A stretch of 40,524 nt of DNA, taken from assembly GCA_023393065.1 (NCBI GenBank), contig JAEWMX010000001.1:1-40524 (forward strand), in the 5' to 3' direction. The translations under genes were made by a program, and so were the position numbers. The stretch comes from Bacillota bacterium (GTDB lineage: Bacteria; Bacillota_I; Bacilli_A; RFN20; CAG-826). Under the pieces are notes generated by a model that was not told the DNA's origin, did no database searches, and saw only the letters and a program-made list of their open reading frames with translations. Shown here piece by piece: positions 15,349 through 24,410 of this stretch (position 1 is its first letter; the number at the start of each line of letters is the position of its first letter).

Positions 15349-15377
15349 AAAAGTGTCGATTAAATCGGCATTTTTTT
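15349..15377 (+). terminator. Terminator of tRNA-Asp/Phe
   Basis: GTCGAT-TAA-ATCGGC with flanking A and T runs forms the stem. An outer match of AAAATTTGTA (15337-15346) with TACAAATTTT (15381-15390) can extend it. Confidence 0.8.
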
Positions 15378-15414
15378 ATATACAAATTTTGCAATTTCGG
15401 CGACATGGATTTTT

Positions 15415-15502
15415 CTTATGTCAGTCTTATTTATGTTAATAATGGTTTTCTATAAACTTGAGTTATTACTATTGATATAATTAAACCATTAGTAGACATA
15501 AG
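15415..15502. repeat. Nested inverted repeats before the aminotransferase gene
   Basis: The outer arms are CTTATGTC (15415-15422) and GACATAAG (15495-15502). The inner arms are TAATGGTTT (15440-15448) and AAACCATTA (15483-15491). A TATAAT (15476-15481) lies inside. The set could be a folded leader or paired protein-binding sites; which one cannot be told from the sequence. Confidence 0.6.
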
Positions 15503-15528
15503 TTCATTTTATTAAATAGGAGGCATTC

Positions 15529-16653
15529 ATGAGCATCAAGCGGAATATCTTATTAAATCCTGGTCCTGCCACGACGACAGATACGGTAAAAGCTTCTTTA
15601 ATGGCTCCCGATATGTGCCACCGGGAGCAAGATTTTGTCAATGTGATAGAAAAGCTCCGTGCGGACTTGGTAAAAATCGCCAAAGGGAATGACGAAGACC
15701 ATGTCGCCGTTTTGTTTTCCGGTTCTGGAACGATCAATATGGATATTTCCCTGAACTCTCTGCTTCCTGAAGACAAAAAAGTTTTGATCATCAATAACGG
15801 CGCCTATTCCTCAAGAGCGGTGGAAATCGCTAAATATTATAATTTACCACACATCGAACTTAAATTAGATTTCACAGCCCCGATTGATGTTGTCCAAGTG
15901 AAAAAAGCCCTCGAAAATAATCAAGGCATCTCATTGGTTTATACAACCCATCACGAGACGGGTTCTGGCATTTTAAATGACATTCGAAGCATCGGCAAAA
16001 TCGCTCATGATCACGGAGCTGTTTTTGTCGCCGATGCGACTTCCTCTTTTGCCTTAATCCCTCTTGATATTAACAAAGACAATGTCGACTTCATGTTGGC
16101 CTCTGCTCAAAAAGGAATCGCGGCGATGCCTGGCTTATCTTTTATCATTGGAAGAAGAGATATCATCGAGAAATCAAAAGATTATCCAAAGCGTTCATAT
16201 TACTGCAATCTTTACCGCCAGTATTACCATTTCGAACATAATGGCGAAATGCAGTTTACACCCCCAGTTCAACTAGTATATGCCGCCGCGCAAGGCGTCA
16301 AGGAATATTTTATGGAAGGAGCGAATCATAAATATGAGCGCATCCTCCGCGTCAATCACGCCATTCACGAAGGTCTTGCCCGCCTCGGCTTTAAAGAGCA
16401 GATCAAGCGCGAAAACCAAGGGCCTTTAGTCGTCTCGGTCTTATATCCGAAAGATGCCAATTGGGACTTTAAAAAGGTCCATGATTACTGCTATGAGCGC
16501 GGTTTTATTCTCTTTCCTCGCCCGGTGGGAGGAGTCCCCGCCTTTCGCATCGGCTCCCTAGGAGCGATTGACATCCAAGACATCGAAAACTTTTTTCAGG
16601 TGTTAAAAGATGCCCTCGTATCGCTTAAGATAGTAGAGCCGGTTCGCTACTAG
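15529..16653 (+). CDS. Class V aminotransferase, 2-aminoethylphosphonate transaminase-like
   Basis: A 374-aa PLP enzyme of fold type I. LLNPGPATTT (8-17) is the typical opening of PhnW and serine-pyruvate/alanine-glyoxylate aminotransferases. SGSGTINMD (64-72), FVADATSSF (166-174, with PLP-ring D169) and the Schiff-base lysine K195 in SAQKGIAAMPG follow. The length fits PhnW. PhnW interconverts phosphonoacetaldehyde and 2-aminoethylphosphonate with pyruvate/alanine. In a genome rich in lipid genes it might supply aminoethylphosphonate head groups, but no PEP mutase or phosphonopyruvate decarboxylase is in the window. A strong AGGAGG site precedes ATG 15529, and the kinase-like gene follows after 10 nt. 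Confidence 0.78.
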   Translation: MSIKRNILLNPGPATTTDTVKASLMAPDMCHREQDFVNVIEKLRADLVKIAKGNDEDHVAVLFSGSGTINMDISLNSLLPEDKKVLIINNGAYSSRAVEIAKYYNLPHIELKLDFTAPIDVVQVKKALENNQGISLVYTTHHETGSGILNDIRSIGKIAHDHGAVFVADATSSFALIPLDINKDNVDFMLASAQKGIAAMPGLSFIIGRRDIIEKSKDYPKRSYYCNLYRQYYHFEHNGEMQFTPPVQLVYAAAQGVKEYFMEGANHKYERILRVNHAIHEGLARLGFKEQIKRENQGPLVVSVLYPKDANWDFKKVHDYCYERGFILFPRPVGGVPAFRIGSLGAIDIQDIENFFQVLKDALVSLKIVEPVRY

Positions 16654-16663
16654 GAGATTCAAC

Positions 16664-18373
16664 ATGAAAAAATTCCATTTGACCGATACTTACGCGCTGA
16701 TTAATTTTGATGCTTCGCTATGCGATTCGGAAGTCAGCGTCTTACAGTCCAAGAGTTTTGCCGGTGTCCTCGCCCAATTTATTACCAAACTTCGCAACGA
16801 AAAAGATGTGACGATGGAAAGTTTAAAAGGCATCAAGCTCGAACAATTTCTCGATGCCTATAAACTCCTTTATGTCTTTCCTTTTGATGAGATATATAAA
16901 AACAATGCAAACTTGCATTCTCTATTAAAAAAACGCGATGAGTTCTACCACTTTACGGAGATGTTCTACGACTACTGGCGAAGCATTCAACGCTTCGGTC
17001 TCATGGCTTCCTCACATCTCTATCAGCAGAGTGCCAAAGCTCCGGATGTCATCACGACCATCGATCATTTTAATAGCCTGATCCTATCGCTTTATCGCGG
17101 CGTATCCACGAACTTGCTCGGCGAGCAGTTTCACGTCTACCGGCAGCTTCCGGCTGGCGTCAACGCAAATCTTTTATACGTCCATCACCGCGTCCCTTAT
17201 CATCACGGATACGAGAACTTGCAAAACATCGCTTTCATTAGCAAAATTGCGACCAGGCCGCCATTTATCGCTTACACCAAGAGCAATACTCGCTCCGGAA
17301 TCTTTCAAGAAATCTTTGAAAATCCGATTCCTAAACTGGCGATTAACAAAATGCACTTCTTCGCCTTTCCGATAAAAATTGGACCTCTTCTTGCCTATGT
17401 CTACATCCATCGCGATTTTCTCCATGAGGGAATCGGCCTCTCTAACCTCTTTGAGTTCGCCTCCTTTGACGAGATCAAAGATCGCAAGCCGGATATCGTC
17501 TATCTCTATGGCATCAGCGAGACCGAATACGACTGCACATACACTCACGACAAAGAAAATAACATCTATCTCGGTTTTGTGAGCCGCCTTGATAAAAACG
17601 ATTATTTCGGCTATCTCAAAAAGATGCTTTTAACGCTTCACAACCTCTTTATGATCGACCAGAAGAAACTGCCGATTCACGGGGCTATGGTCTCGATTAT
17701 TCTAAACAACAACGAGACGAAGAATATCGTCGTCGTCGGCGATAGCGGGGCCGGAAAATCGGAGACACTTGAAGCGCTGCGCATCATCGGAAAAGAATAT
17801 ATCAAGCAGATGAAAATCGTCTTTGACGATATGGGCACCTTTTTTAAGAAAGATGGCAAAGTGTATGCCCACGGCACCGAAATCGGGGCTTTCGTTCGCC
17901 TCGACGATCTCGAAGCCGGCTATGCCTATCAGAAAATCGACCGCGCCATCTTCTTAAATCCCGATCAAGTCAACGCCCGCGTCGTCTTGCCGGTTACAAC
18001 GTACAAATTCATCACGGCCGATCATCGAATCGACATGATGCTCTACGCCAATAACTACAGCGAAGTCGACACCGGCCTCCGCCTCTTTGATCACCTCGAT
18101 GAAGCGGTGGATATCTTTCGAAACGGGCAGCGCAAAGCCAAAGGCACGACCAGCGAAGTCGGTCTCGTCAGCTCCTATTTCGCCAATCCGTTTGGACCGG
18201 TGCAAAGAAAAGAGCAGACCGAAGCGCTCCTCAGCAATTACTTCAACGCCCTCGCCAAAGAAAAAGTCGCGATCGGCGAGCTCTTCACTCGCCTCGCCGT
18301 TGACGGCTATGAGATGCAAGGACCTCAAAAAGCCGCGACAAAACTACTGCAATTTCTAATCGGCAAGAAATAA
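16664..18373 (+). CDS. HPr kinase/PEPCK-like P-loop protein with large unknown N-terminal region
   Basis: A 569-aa soluble protein. Residues 338-372 match the HPr kinase/PEPCK nucleotide site: IHGAMVSI, then the P-loop GDSGAGKSE (359-367), with a second acidic site FDDMGTF (387-393) as in HprK. Residues 1-335 match nothing I can name; they are aromatic and rich in His/Tyr and may form the substrate domain. It is far longer than HprK (about 310 aa) and lacks the PEPCK PEP-binding signature, so it is neither enzyme in the strict sense. AGGAG precedes ATG 16664. It sits 10 nt after the aminotransferase gene, suggesting one pathway. The substrate is unknown. Confidence 0.72.
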   Translation: MKKFHLTDTYALINFDASLCDSEVSVLQSKSFAGVLAQFITKLRNEKDVTMESLKGIKLEQFLDAYKLLYVFPFDEIYKNNANLHSLLKKRDEFYHFTEMFYDYWRSIQRFGLMASSHLYQQSAKAPDVITTIDHFNSLILSLYRGVSTNLLGEQFHVYRQLPAGVNANLLYVHHRVPYHHGYENLQNIAFISKIATRPPFIAYTKSNTRSGIFQEIFENPIPKLAINKMHFFAFPIKIGPLLAYVYIHRDFLHEGIGLSNLFEFASFDEIKDRKPDIVYLYGISETEYDCTYTHDKENNIYLGFVSRLDKNDYFGYLKKMLLTLHNLFMIDQKKLPIHGAMVSIILNNNETKNIVVVGDSGAGKSETLEALRIIGKEYIKQMKIVFDDMGTFFKKDGKVYAHGTEIGAFVRLDDLEAGYAYQKIDRAIFLNPDQVNARVVLPVTTYKFITADHRIDMMLYANNYSEVDTGLRLFDHLDEAVDIFRNGQRKAKGTTSEVGLVSSYFANPFGPVQRKEQTEALLSNYFNALAKEKVAIGELFTRLAVDGYEMQGPQKAATKLLQFLIGKK

Positions 18374-18385
18374 CCTTCTATCAGC

Positions 18386-18604
18386 ATGAGCAAATACGAC
18401 CCCTTATGGTCTTACATCCATAAAGATAATCGCCAAGAGATTCTTCTCTCTTTTGAACAAATTAAAGGTATCTTGACTTTTTCAATTGACCATTCCTTTT
18501 TAAATTATAAAAAAGAACTTCTCAAATACGGCTACCAAGTTAACAAAATCTCTCTTAAAGAAAAAATCGTCTTCTTTTCGAAGGTGACAAATAAGGCACA
18601 GTAA
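18386..18604 (+). CDS. Small conserved hypothetical protein
   Basis: A 72-aa basic protein beginning SKYDPLWSYI. The pattern of a DPLW start, a middle SFEQIKGIL segment and IDHSFLNYKKEL recalls short proteins found in many Bacillota and phage-related regions, whose role is unknown to me. It lies 12 nt after the kinase-like gene without a clear Shine-Dalgarno site, so it is probably translated by coupling. No terminator follows before the next promoter-like sequence. Confidence 0.65.
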   Translation: MSKYDPLWSYIHKDNRQEILLSFEQIKGILTFSIDHSFLNYKKELLKYGYQVNKISLKEKIVFFSKVTNKAQ

Positions 18605-18661
18605 TCGTTGCTTTTCTTTAGTTCTTTCTTTTGATAAAATCTAACTATTGCAGAAATCACC

Positions 18662-19786
18662 ATGATAACAATTAAAGAAGTCACGACGCGCAAAATGCGC
18701 CACCAGTTCGTCTCGTTCCCGCTTGATCTATATAAAGGCAACCCTTATTTCGTCCCTCCGCTCTACGGAGACGAGATGAAGGTTTTTTCTAAGAAAAACG
18801 CGTACTATAAAACATCGAAATCTTCTTTCTTTCTCGCCTATGACGGCGAAGCAGTCGTCGGAAGAATTTCCGGCATCATTCAAAACCAGAGCAATGAGAA
18901 GACCGGCGAAAAAAGAGCCCGCTTCACCCGCTTTGACGCCATCGACAGCCAGGAAGTGGCGGATGCCCTGTTTTCCGCCGTCGAGAAATGGGCACACGAC
19001 AACGCCATGGAAATGATGTGTGGGCCGCTTGGCTACAGCGATTTAGAACGAGAGGGTCTCCTCGTCGAAGGTTTTGATCACATCGCCACTTTCGAAGAGC
19101 AATATAATTACGAATATTACGGAAGACTAATCGAAAACTGTGGCTACATAAAAGAAATCGATTGGCTCGAATACAAACTCTATCAGCCGGAAAGCCTCAA
19201 TCCGACGCTTGACCGCGTCGCCGATGCGGCCATGGAGAAGTTCAAACTCCATCTCGGCACCGGGAGAAGCAAACGCCACTATATCAATAAGTACAAAGAC
19301 GGCATTTTCCATTGTTTGGACGAAGGCTACAAAGTGCTTTACGGCACTGTGCCTTTTACCAAAGAGATGAAGCAACAGATCATCACGCAGTTCATGTATC
19401 TTTTAAGCCTCAAGTTCATGATCACTGTTTGCGATGAGCAAGAAAACGTCATCGCTTTTGGCTTATCTGTTCCTTCTCTCGGCCCGGCGTTTCAAGAAAG
19501 CGGTGGTCGCCTGACTCCCAAAGCCATCTGGAAAATGATTCAAATCCTCAGAAAGCCGAAAGTCATCGACTTAGGGCTCATCGCCGTCTTGCCGGAATAT
19601 CAATCTTTTGGTATCAATGCCATCATCCTGCGCGAATTGATTCAAGGAATGATTCGCGAAGAGATTGCTTATTGCGAGACGAATCTCAATTTGGAAAACA
19701 ATATTAAAGTCCAATCGCAATGGAAATTTTTCCCAAAAGAGCAGCACAAAAAGCGTCGCAGTTATCTCAAAAGAATCGTTAATTAG
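18662..19786 (+). CDS. GNAT-fold acyltransferase-like protein
   Basis: A 374-aa protein that opens with VSFPLDLYKGNPYFVPPLYGDE and continues with AYDGEAVVGRISGI and GPLGYSDLEREGLLVEGF. This is the pattern of a widespread family of long GNAT-related proteins. The C-terminal half contains a second GNAT-like part (LGLIAVLPEYQSFGINAIILREL, about 310-332) where the acetyl-CoA loop would be. The substrate is unknown. TTGCTT (18608) with GATAAA (18633) may be its promoter. It ends at a bulged hairpin terminator. Confidence 0.78.
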   Translation: MITIKEVTTRKMRHQFVSFPLDLYKGNPYFVPPLYGDEMKVFSKKNAYYKTSKSSFFLAYDGEAVVGRISGIIQNQSNEKTGEKRARFTRFDAIDSQEVADALFSAVEKWAHDNAMEMMCGPLGYSDLEREGLLVEGFDHIATFEEQYNYEYYGRLIENCGYIKEIDWLEYKLYQPESLNPTLDRVADAAMEKFKLHLGTGRSKRHYINKYKDGIFHCLDEGYKVLYGTVPFTKEMKQQIITQFMYLLSLKFMITVCDEQENVIAFGLSVPSLGPAFQESGGRLTPKAIWKMIQILRKPKVIDLGLIAVLPEYQSFGINAIILRELIQGMIREEIAYCETNLNLENNIKVQSQWKFFPKEQHKKRRSYLKRIVN

Positions 19787-19802
19787 CAGTATAATTACAG
19801 AA

Positions 19803-19828
19803 AAAGAGTGTTTGTCACATCTTTTTTT
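19803..19828 (+). terminator. Terminator of the GNAT gene
   Basis: AAAGAGTG (19803-19810) pairs with CAC-A-TCTTT (19816-19824, one bulged A) around a TTTGT loop, followed by a T run. The loop and 3' arm overlap the next promoter's -35 box. Confidence 0.65.
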
Positions 19829-19841
19829 GTTTTAATATAAT
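19812..19841 (+). promoter_or_regulatory. Promoter of the DUF4234 gene
   Basis: TTGTCA (19812-19817) and TATAAT (19836-19841) have an 18-bp spacer. Confidence 0.75.
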
Positions 19842-19863
19842 TATCAAAACCATAGGAGGGAAT

Positions 19864-20331
19864 ATGGAATTAAAAACTAATCGCGGACTGTTAAAATACC
19901 TCATTTTTAGCTTTTTAACTCTTGGCATCTACGGCATGTACATCATTCACGCCGCTGCCAAGGAAACCGATGAAACGTGTAAGGAAGACGGGAAAAACAC
20001 CAAAGGCTTACTCCTCTACATTTTGTTTTCATTGCTAACGCTTGGCATCTACTCACTCATCTGGTCGTACAACATCGTCGAAAGGTGGGCCAACTTTATT
20101 CGCAAGCGCAATCAAACTCCGCGCCTTAATGGCGGTGGCATGTACCTGCTCTGGCTCATTCTCGGCTCGTTTATCGGCATCGGACCCCTCATCGCCCAAT
20201 ATTTGTTCTTGCACACTTGGAACGACGTCAACGAGATTCACAACAAAGAACTCGCCCACCCGCAAGTCGAAGCAAAACATGTCGACCCGGAAGCAAGAGT
20301 CGTCGACGCTGAAGTCGTCAAAGACAAATAA
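19864..20331 (+). CDS. DUF4234 membrane protein
   Basis: A 155-aa protein with three or four membrane segments. Two near-repeats of the family motif are visible: FLTLGIYGMYIIHAAAKE (about 17-34) and LLTLGIYSLIWSYNIVERW (about 57-75). A third hydrophobic stretch (LLWLILGSFIGIGPLI) and WNDVNEIHN follow. The tail is charged and extramembrane. DUF4234 proteins have no established function. It has a strong promoter, a GGAGGG site and its own terminator, so it is monocistronic. Confidence 0.85.
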   Translation: MELKTNRGLLKYLIFSFLTLGIYGMYIIHAAAKETDETCKEDGKNTKGLLLYILFSLLTLGIYSLIWSYNIVERWANFIRKRNQTPRLNGGGMYLLWLILGSFIGIGPLIAQYLFLHTWNDVNEIHNKELAHPQVEAKHVDPEARVVDAEVVKDK

Positions 20332-20348
20332 GCAATTCTCATCTACAC

Positions 20349-20373
20349 AAGACGGGTTATTCCCGTCTTTTTA
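20349..20373 (+). terminator. Terminator of the DUF4234 gene
   Basis: AAGACGGG pairs with CCCGTCTT around a five-base TTATT loop, followed by a T-rich tail. Confidence 0.9.
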
Positions 20374-20451
20374 TTTATAAAATGCACTAACTAAACATTC
20401 GCTTTTGTGCTTAAATAATAAATAGAACTCAATTAACAAAGGAGATTTGTT

Positions 20452-21396
20452 ATGCCAGCGATTATGACGCACTTCGCGTTTGCCAAAATGCGCGCTGAAG
20501 AAAATGTCGATAACGATGTTTTCTATTTGGGCGCCCAAGGGCCGGATGTCTTCTTCTTTTATGGCTACAGCCTTAAAAAGCGAGAACATATCAAAGATAT
20601 CCGCGGTTTTGGCACTCACCTTCATCACATCGATATTTCGAAACCTTATTTGTATTTGCTTAACTATGCTAACGAAAAAAGCGGAAGAGAAAAGGAAATT
20701 CTCAATCGCTTTATCCGCGGCCTTTTCGTCCACTATATCATGGATCGCAACTGCCATCCCTTCGTCTTTTATCGGACTGGATTTGCCAGCGAAGAGAAAG
20801 ACAAAAGCTATTACTTTGCCGCCCACGCTTCGTATGAATCGTATATCGACTGCTTAATCAAAGAGCGCTTTCATCTCAAAGTCGCGCCCCGCAAAGCTAT
20901 TAAGGCCGATAAAGAGAAAGTAAAACTAATCTCAATGATGATGCATCATCTAGCCAAAGATGTATTCAATAACGACGACATTAAAGAAGATTCATATTAC
21001 ATTTCTTGGAAGGACATGAAGTTTTGCCAAGTTATCTTTCACTCGCCTTTAGGCGTTAAGAAAAACATTATTCGACTCCTAGCCCCCAAGAGCGCGATCA
21101 ACGCCATGATGACGCCGAGAAAAGTCAAACGCAACGATGTGCTCGATGTCCTTAACGACGCCAAGGATGAGTGGCGAGATTGCGTAACTGATGAAATTCA
21201 TAATGATTCGTTCTTAGAACTCATCGCCAAAGCCTCTGATGAAGTTGATGCTCTCGATAAATTACTTGCTAGCAAGTATAGTGAAGAACAACTCAAAGAT
21301 TTTGTCCATCTGACCGATCATGACGGCTTTAGAGTCGACTCTGAAAAGAAGCATTTTAAATCGGTGTGGGATAAAGTCCCGACCATGAGGTGGTAA
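20452..21396 (+). CDS. Zinc-dependent phospholipase C-like protein
   Basis: A 314-aa protein of the Zn_dep_PLPC (PF00882) type. The opening MPAIMTHFAFAK, then FYLGAQGPDVFFF (23-35), FVHYIMDRNCHPFVFYR and HASYESYID contain the His and Asp residues expected of the zinc-site helices. Members without a signal peptide, such as this one, are widespread in Bacillota and their substrate is unknown; a membrane phospholipid or nucleotide target is possible. AAGGAG precedes ATG 20452. The MFS gene begins 2 nt after its stop, so it heads the long + strand run. Confidence 0.8.
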   Translation: MPAIMTHFAFAKMRAEENVDNDVFYLGAQGPDVFFFYGYSLKKREHIKDIRGFGTHLHHIDISKPYLYLLNYANEKSGREKEILNRFIRGLFVHYIMDRNCHPFVFYRTGFASEEKDKSYYFAAHASYESYIDCLIKERFHLKVAPRKAIKADKEKVKLISMMMHHLAKDVFNNDDIKEDSYYISWKDMKFCQVIFHSPLGVKKNIIRLLAPKSAINAMMTPRKVKRNDVLDVLNDAKDEWRDCVTDEIHNDSFLELIAKASDEVDALDKLLASKYSEEQLKDFVHLTDHDGFRVDSEKKHFKSVWDKVPTMRW

Positions 21397-21398
21397 CG

Positions 21399-22712
21399 AT
21401 GAATAAAGTCGGTCTTCGAAATTGGTTTTCGCTAATCATCGCCGGCTTAGTCGGCCAGTTCGCCTGGACGATTGAGAACATGTTTCTTAATCTTTACATT
21501 TATGAGCAGACGCAAGATGCTAGTTACGTGCCGTGGATGGTCGCTTTTAGCGCCGCTGCGGCGACGATTACCACGCTTTTGATGGGAGCGCTGTCGGATC
21601 GTTTGGGCAAGCGCAAAGCCTTTATCTCCTTTGGCTATATCGCCTGGGGTATCTCCGTCTTATCATTTGCCTTTATCACGACGGATAATATGGCGCTTCT
21701 ATTTCCGGCCGCCAATGCCGCGATGCTGGCCGGCGTTTTCATCATCGTTCTCGATTGCCTGATGACCTTCTTTGGCAGCACGGCTAACGATGCGGCGTTT
21801 AACGCTTTCGCCACCGATGTGTCGACGCCGAAAACAAGCGGAAAGATCGAATCGGTCCTCGCCATCTTGCCGCTCATTTCGATGCTTATCATCTTCGGGG
21901 CTTTTTCGGGCATGGCCAGCGGTGAGGGTTGGTTCACTTTCTTTCTGATTTTCGGCATTCTCACCCTCGTCACTGGTGTCACTTCTATCTTTTTGTTTCC
22001 CAAGGACATCGCCCGTCCTAAAAAGGACGAGACATATCTTAAAAACATTTTTTACGGCTTTCGACCCAGCGTCGTCAAAGCCAATCCCTTACTCTATCTA
22101 ACCTTAGTGTCATTCCTGGCATTTGCCATCGCCATTCAAGTTTTTATGCCTTACTTCCTAATCGTCATTCAAGAAAATCTCGGTTTTGTCGGCCTCGACT
22201 TCACCATCATCATGGGCAGCGTCTTGTTAGTCGCGTGCATCTTTACCGTCTTAGTCGGCGCTTTCATGGATAAACTTGGCAAAAACCGCATTTTAATTCC
22301 CTCACTAGGAGTCACGATGCTAGGAATGATTGGCATGTTCTTTGCCAAAGATATGGCCTTTATTATCGCCGCCGGCATCGTCATGATGTCCGGCTACATG
22401 ATTTCGACGGCGGTGCTCGGCTCCAAAGTCCGCGATTATACACCGCGCAACGAAGTCGGATTATTTCAAGGCATCCGCATGATTTTCGTCGTCTTGATTC
22501 CGATGGTCACCGGACCGTTTATCGGCCAAGCCGCTTACATGAACACGGCCCAGACTTATCTCAATGAATACGGGCAGTCAGTCAAACTTCCTAACGAGTA
22601 CATATATATCGCCGCTGCGATCGTCTTACTCCTGGCCATCGCACCAGTTATTATTTTAATAATACGAGACAATAAAACCAAAGCTCTCGAAGCCCATCAT
22701 GAACAAGAATAG
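21399..22712 (+). CDS. MFS transporter
   Basis: A 437-aa, 12-helix major facilitator. Motif A is seen as GALSDRLGKRKAF (about 59-71), with a degenerate repeat GAFMDKLGKNRIL in the second half. ATG 21399 is preferred over an in-frame GTG at 21390 because GAGGTGG (21387-21393) is well placed for it. The 3' end overlaps the GH2 gene by 14 nt. That coupling suggests it brings in a glycoside for the hydrolase, possibly a galactoside, glucuronide or plant glycoside. The exact substrate is not readable from the sequence. Confidence 0.85.
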   Translation: MNKVGLRNWFSLIIAGLVGQFAWTIENMFLNLYIYEQTQDASYVPWMVAFSAAAATITTLLMGALSDRLGKRKAFISFGYIAWGISVLSFAFITTDNMALLFPAANAAMLAGVFIIVLDCLMTFFGSTANDAAFNAFATDVSTPKTSGKIESVLAILPLISMLIIFGAFSGMASGEGWFTFFLIFGILTLVTGVTSIFLFPKDIARPKKDETYLKNIFYGFRPSVVKANPLLYLTLVSFLAFAIAIQVFMPYFLIVIQENLGFVGLDFTIIMGSVLLVACIFTVLVGAFMDKLGKNRILIPSLGVTMLGMIGMFFAKDMAFIIAAGIVMMSGYMISTAVLGSKVRDYTPRNEVGLFQGIRMIFVVLIPMVTGPFIGQAAYMNTAQTYLNEYGQSVKLPNEYIYIAAAIVLLLAIAPVIILIIRDNKTKALEAHHEQE

Positions 22713-24393
22713 CAATCTTCCCCTCAGCGAATATCCCCGCATGCAATTAGTGCGTGACTCCTATCTTTGCCTTAACGGCAAATGGGATTACGTGATTAAA
22801 AACTCGCCTGATATTCCAACGAATTTTGTTAGTAAAATACTCGTCCCTTTTTCTCCGGAGGCTCCTCTTTCCGGCGTCAATCATGTTTTACAACCCGATG
22901 AGTATTTGATTTATCGGAAATCGATTAAACTTCCTCAAGGCTTCAATAAAGGGCGTGTCTTTCTCCATTTTCAAGCCGTCGATCAAATCGCCAATGTCTA
23001 TCTCAACGGCCACCATCTCGGAGAGCACATCGGCGGTTTCCTGCCTTTCTTTTTTGAAATCCAAGATTATCTCGCCGCCGATAATGAACTCGTCGTCATC
23101 GTTCAAGATTATAGCGATACCTCATATCACAGCCGCGGCAAGCAAAAGCTCAAACGCGGCGGTATCTGGTACACTCCGCAAAGCGGAATCTATCTGCCGG
23201 TGTGGCTTGAAAGCACCCCAAACGATTATATTGCTTCTTTAAAAATCACTCCCCTTTTCGATGATAGGAAAGTTGAGATTATCGTCAATTCAAATGTCGA
23301 CAAGGAAGTCAGCATCGTCCTTGAAAAGCGCACGATTCTCGGCGTCAGCAATACCCCGATCGCAATCGACTTGATCAATTTTCATCCGTGGACCGTCGAC
23401 GACCCCTATCTCTATAAGTTTAAAGTGAAGCTCGGTGAAGATGAAACCGCATCGTATTTCGGCATGCGCAAGATTTCGATCGGAGTCGATAGCGATAACA
23501 AGAAGCGCTTCTTTTTAAATAACAAACCTCTCTTTCAGAGCGGTTTGCTCGACCAAGGATACTATCGAGACGGACTTTTGACTCCTCCCTCGGACAAGGC
23601 TTATATCGATGATATTACGCTCGCAAAAAATCTCGGTTTTAACATGCTTCGCAAGCACATCAAAATCGAGTCGCCGCGCTGGTATTATCACTGCGACCGT
23701 TTAGGGATGCTCGTCTGGCAGGATTTCGTCAACGGCGGCACTGATTATTCATTTCTCTCGACGGTGGTGCCCGTCATCCTCCAAAAGCACTTAAAAGATA
23801 ACCAATATAAGAAGTTCGGACGGCTTGACAAAGCGGGACGAAAAGAGTTTATCGACGAAGCCAAACAAACGATTGATTTATTGTACAATTCACCTTCCGT
23901 TGTTCTATGGACAATCTTTAACGAAGGATGGGGGCAATTCGACGCTAAAAAAGTATTTGAAGAATTATCGGTAGTCGATACCACGAGATTATTTGACCAC
24001 GCTTCCGGATGGCACGATCAAGGGATTGGCCACATCAAGTCCGATCACGTCTATTTTCGCAAGTATAAATACGAAGATGATAAATTTCAAAGGTCGCGTA
24101 TCTTGTCCGAATTTGGAGGTTATCACCTGCGCGTCGCAGGCCACGCTTTTAGCGAGAAGAACTTCGGCTATCGGCGGATGAAGACCAGCGAGCAGCTGAC
24201 CGAGGCCATCGCCAAGCTTTACGAAGAAGAAATACTTCCGGCGATGAAGGCGGGACTCGCGGCTTCCGTCTACACTCAGTTAAGCGATGTCGAGGACGAA
24301 TTAAACGGCCTTGTCACCTACGATCGGCAAGTCATCAAAGTTAAAGCCGGATTAATTCGAAAAATTAATTATAAATTAACAAAAGGTCTGTAA
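22699..24393 (+). CDS. GH2 glycoside hydrolase, short form
   Basis: A 564-aa enzyme. The N-terminal sugar-binding domain (1-180) has LNGKWDYV, VYLNGHHLGEHIGGFLPF and GGIWYTPQSGIYLPVWLE; an Ig-like domain and TIM barrel follow (RKHIKIESPRWYYHCDRLG). The acid/base is the E in IFNEGWGQFD and the nucleophile is the E in LSEFGGY. It ends soon after the barrel and lacks the extra C-terminal domains of the first GH2 enzyme. It is closer to the sugar-binding GH2 proteins fused or linked with MFS importers in gut bacteria. No signal peptide, so it acts on imported glycoside. The start overlaps the MFS gene and has no Shine-Dalgarno site of its own. Confidence 0.88.
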   Translation: MNKNSNLPLSEYPRMQLVRDSYLCLNGKWDYVIKNSPDIPTNFVSKILVPFSPEAPLSGVNHVLQPDEYLIYRKSIKLPQGFNKGRVFLHFQAVDQIANVYLNGHHLGEHIGGFLPFFFEIQDYLAADNELVVIVQDYSDTSYHSRGKQKLKRGGIWYTPQSGIYLPVWLESTPNDYIASLKITPLFDDRKVEIIVNSNVDKEVSIVLEKRTILGVSNTPIAIDLINFHPWTVDDPYLYKFKVKLGEDETASYFGMRKISIGVDSDNKKRFFLNNKPLFQSGLLDQGYYRDGLLTPPSDKAYIDDITLAKNLGFNMLRKHIKIESPRWYYHCDRLGMLVWQDFVNGGTDYSFLSTVVPVILQKHLKDNQYKKFGRLDKAGRKEFIDEAKQTIDLLYNSPSVVLWTIFNEGWGQFDAKKVFEELSVVDTTRLFDHASGWHDQGIGHIKSDHVYFRKYKYEDDKFQRSRILSEFGGYHLRVAGHAFSEKNFGYRRMKTSEQLTEAIAKLYEEEILPAMKAGLAASVYTQLSDVEDELNGLVTYDRQVIKVKAGLIRKINYKLTKGL

Positions 24394-24410
24394 TTCCTTA
24401 TAGTAAAGAT

